This document shows positions 5,743 through 6,248 of a stretch of 6,248 nt of DNA, piece by piece. The translations under genes were made by a program, and so were the position numbers. The notes beneath the pieces were generated by a model that worked only from the letters and a program-made list of their open reading frames with translations, did no database searches and had not been told where the DNA came from. Source of the stretch: Deltaproteobacteria bacterium (GTDB lineage Bacteria; Desulfobacterota; JAENJC01). Where the stretch lies: positions 1 through 6,248 of the forward strand of contig JACQYJ010000033.1 of the NCBI GenBank assembly GCA_016208525.1. Reading direction: 5' to 3'. Every line of letters begins with the position of its first letter. Position 1 is the stretch's first letter.

Positions 5743-6248
5743 CTACCCCTTCCCCATCTCTTTAAGCTTCGCCTTCAGCCTCTCATTCTCATCCCTCAAC
5801 TCCTTTACCCTGAACTCCCTCTGCACCGTCGCCTTCATGTACCTCTCAAGCTCATCGACATGCTTTGCAAGCTCCTCCTCCGCCTTCTTCCTTTCAGTAA
5901 TGTCCCTTATGATGGCAGTGGAGTGCCATTCATCCTTTATCCTCATGGCCGACACGGAAAGCTCCACAGGGAATTCGGAGTTGTCCCTCCTGTGCGCCGT
6001 AAGCTCCACAGTCTTTCCTACAAGCGGTCCTTCTCCGGTCTTAAAAAACGTCTCCAGCCCCGCGCGCGCCTCTTTTATTTTATTTTCAGGCACCATACGC
6101 GGATGGGCCTCTTTCCCCACTACTTCCTCAGCCGTGTATCCGAACATCTCTTCCGCCTTCCTGTTCCAAAGATAGGCAATATCGCCGGGCTTTATGCAGA
6201 CAATGGCGTCAGGCGCGGTTTCCGTGATGGCGCTTAGACGCTTCTCGT
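5743..6248 (-). CDS. PAS-domain sensor protein, C-terminal part (5' end beyond window)
   Basis: The frame is open from the right window edge to TAG at 5745-5743, giving 167 visible residues. They begin EKRLSAITETAPDAIVCIKPG and include the typical PAS motifs LWNRKAEEMFGYTAEEVVGK and IIRDITERKKAEEEL. The Met at 6147-6145 lies inside the PAS fold, so it is not the real start. After the PAS domain comes a charged coiled-coil-like tail of about 50 residues (AEEELAKHVDELERYMK to the end) and then the stop. No histidine kinase, GGDEF, EAL or HD domain follows, so any output or receiver domain must be upstream, off the window; otherwise the protein is a sensor that works through a partner. The next gene on this strand, 367 bp downstream, is the PAS-GAF-HD-GYP protein. 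Ligand or cofactor cannot be told from this sequence. Confidence 0.9.
   Translation of the reverse strand, partial: EKRLSAITETAPDAIVCIKPGDIAYLWNRKAEEMFGYTAEEVVGKEAHPRMVPENKIKEARAGLETFFKTGEGPLVGKTVELTAHRRDNSEFPVELSVSAMRIKDEWHSTAIIRDITERKKAEEELAKHVDELERYMKATVQREFRVKELRDENERLKAKLKEMGKG

Noticed and set aside
5602..6237. Plus-strand open frames opposite the PAS gene
   Set aside because: The reverse strand reads as a clear PAS domain continuous to the window edge; the plus frames have no family features.

Overview
The window is about 50% GC and looks like a chromosomal housekeeping and signalling region of a free-living bacterium. It carries four protein genes: a 5'-complete but 3'-cut tex gene (minus), a PIN-PhoH ATPase gene (plus), an uninterrupted PAS-GAF-GAF-HD-GYP gene (minus), and the C-terminal part of a PAS sensor gene (minus). 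I see no rRNA, tRNA, CRISPR array, transposase or phage gene. The intergenic repeats (CCACAGAG-type, GCAAAG-type and TTCGACAAGCTCA-type) are of kinds I associate with Nitrospirota, Desulfobacterota and similar lineages. That is a loose impression and not a taxonomic assignment.

Layout. Positions 1-1370 (minus) hold the first 456 residues of Tex, a transcription/RNA-binding accessory protein; its helix-hairpin-helix and S1 parts lie beyond the left edge. Positions 1371-1865 are a 495-bp divergent intergenic region packed with repeats: a 137-bp MITE-like palindromic element, a CCACAGAG repeat cluster, a strong 16-bp-stem hairpin, and a promoter that abuts the phoH start codon. Positions 1866-3179 (plus) are the PIN-PhoH protein. 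It converges on the HD-GYP gene at 3189-5375 (minus), with only 9 bp between the two stop codons. Positions 5376-5742 are a second repeat-rich intergenic region, with inverted GCAAAG repeats and GC-rich hairpins. Positions 5743-6248 (minus) hold the 3' end of a PAS sensor gene.

Function. The left half concerns RNA metabolism (Tex, and a PhoH ATPase fused to a PIN nuclease domain). The right half concerns signal sensing, with a c-di-GMP phosphodiesterase of the HD-GYP type and an upstream PAS sensor on the same strand. I find no evidence of a wholly new defence or mobile system here.

Most worth checking: (1) a perfect six-copy tandem of a 7-bp unit inside the first GAF domain of the HD-GYP gene, a frame-sensitive repeat that could switch the enzyme on and off; (2) the phoH promoter geometry, which predicts a leaderless mRNA; (3) the hairpin upstream of phoH, whose U-tract is on the antisense side; and (4) the nested inverted-repeat element just upstream of tex.
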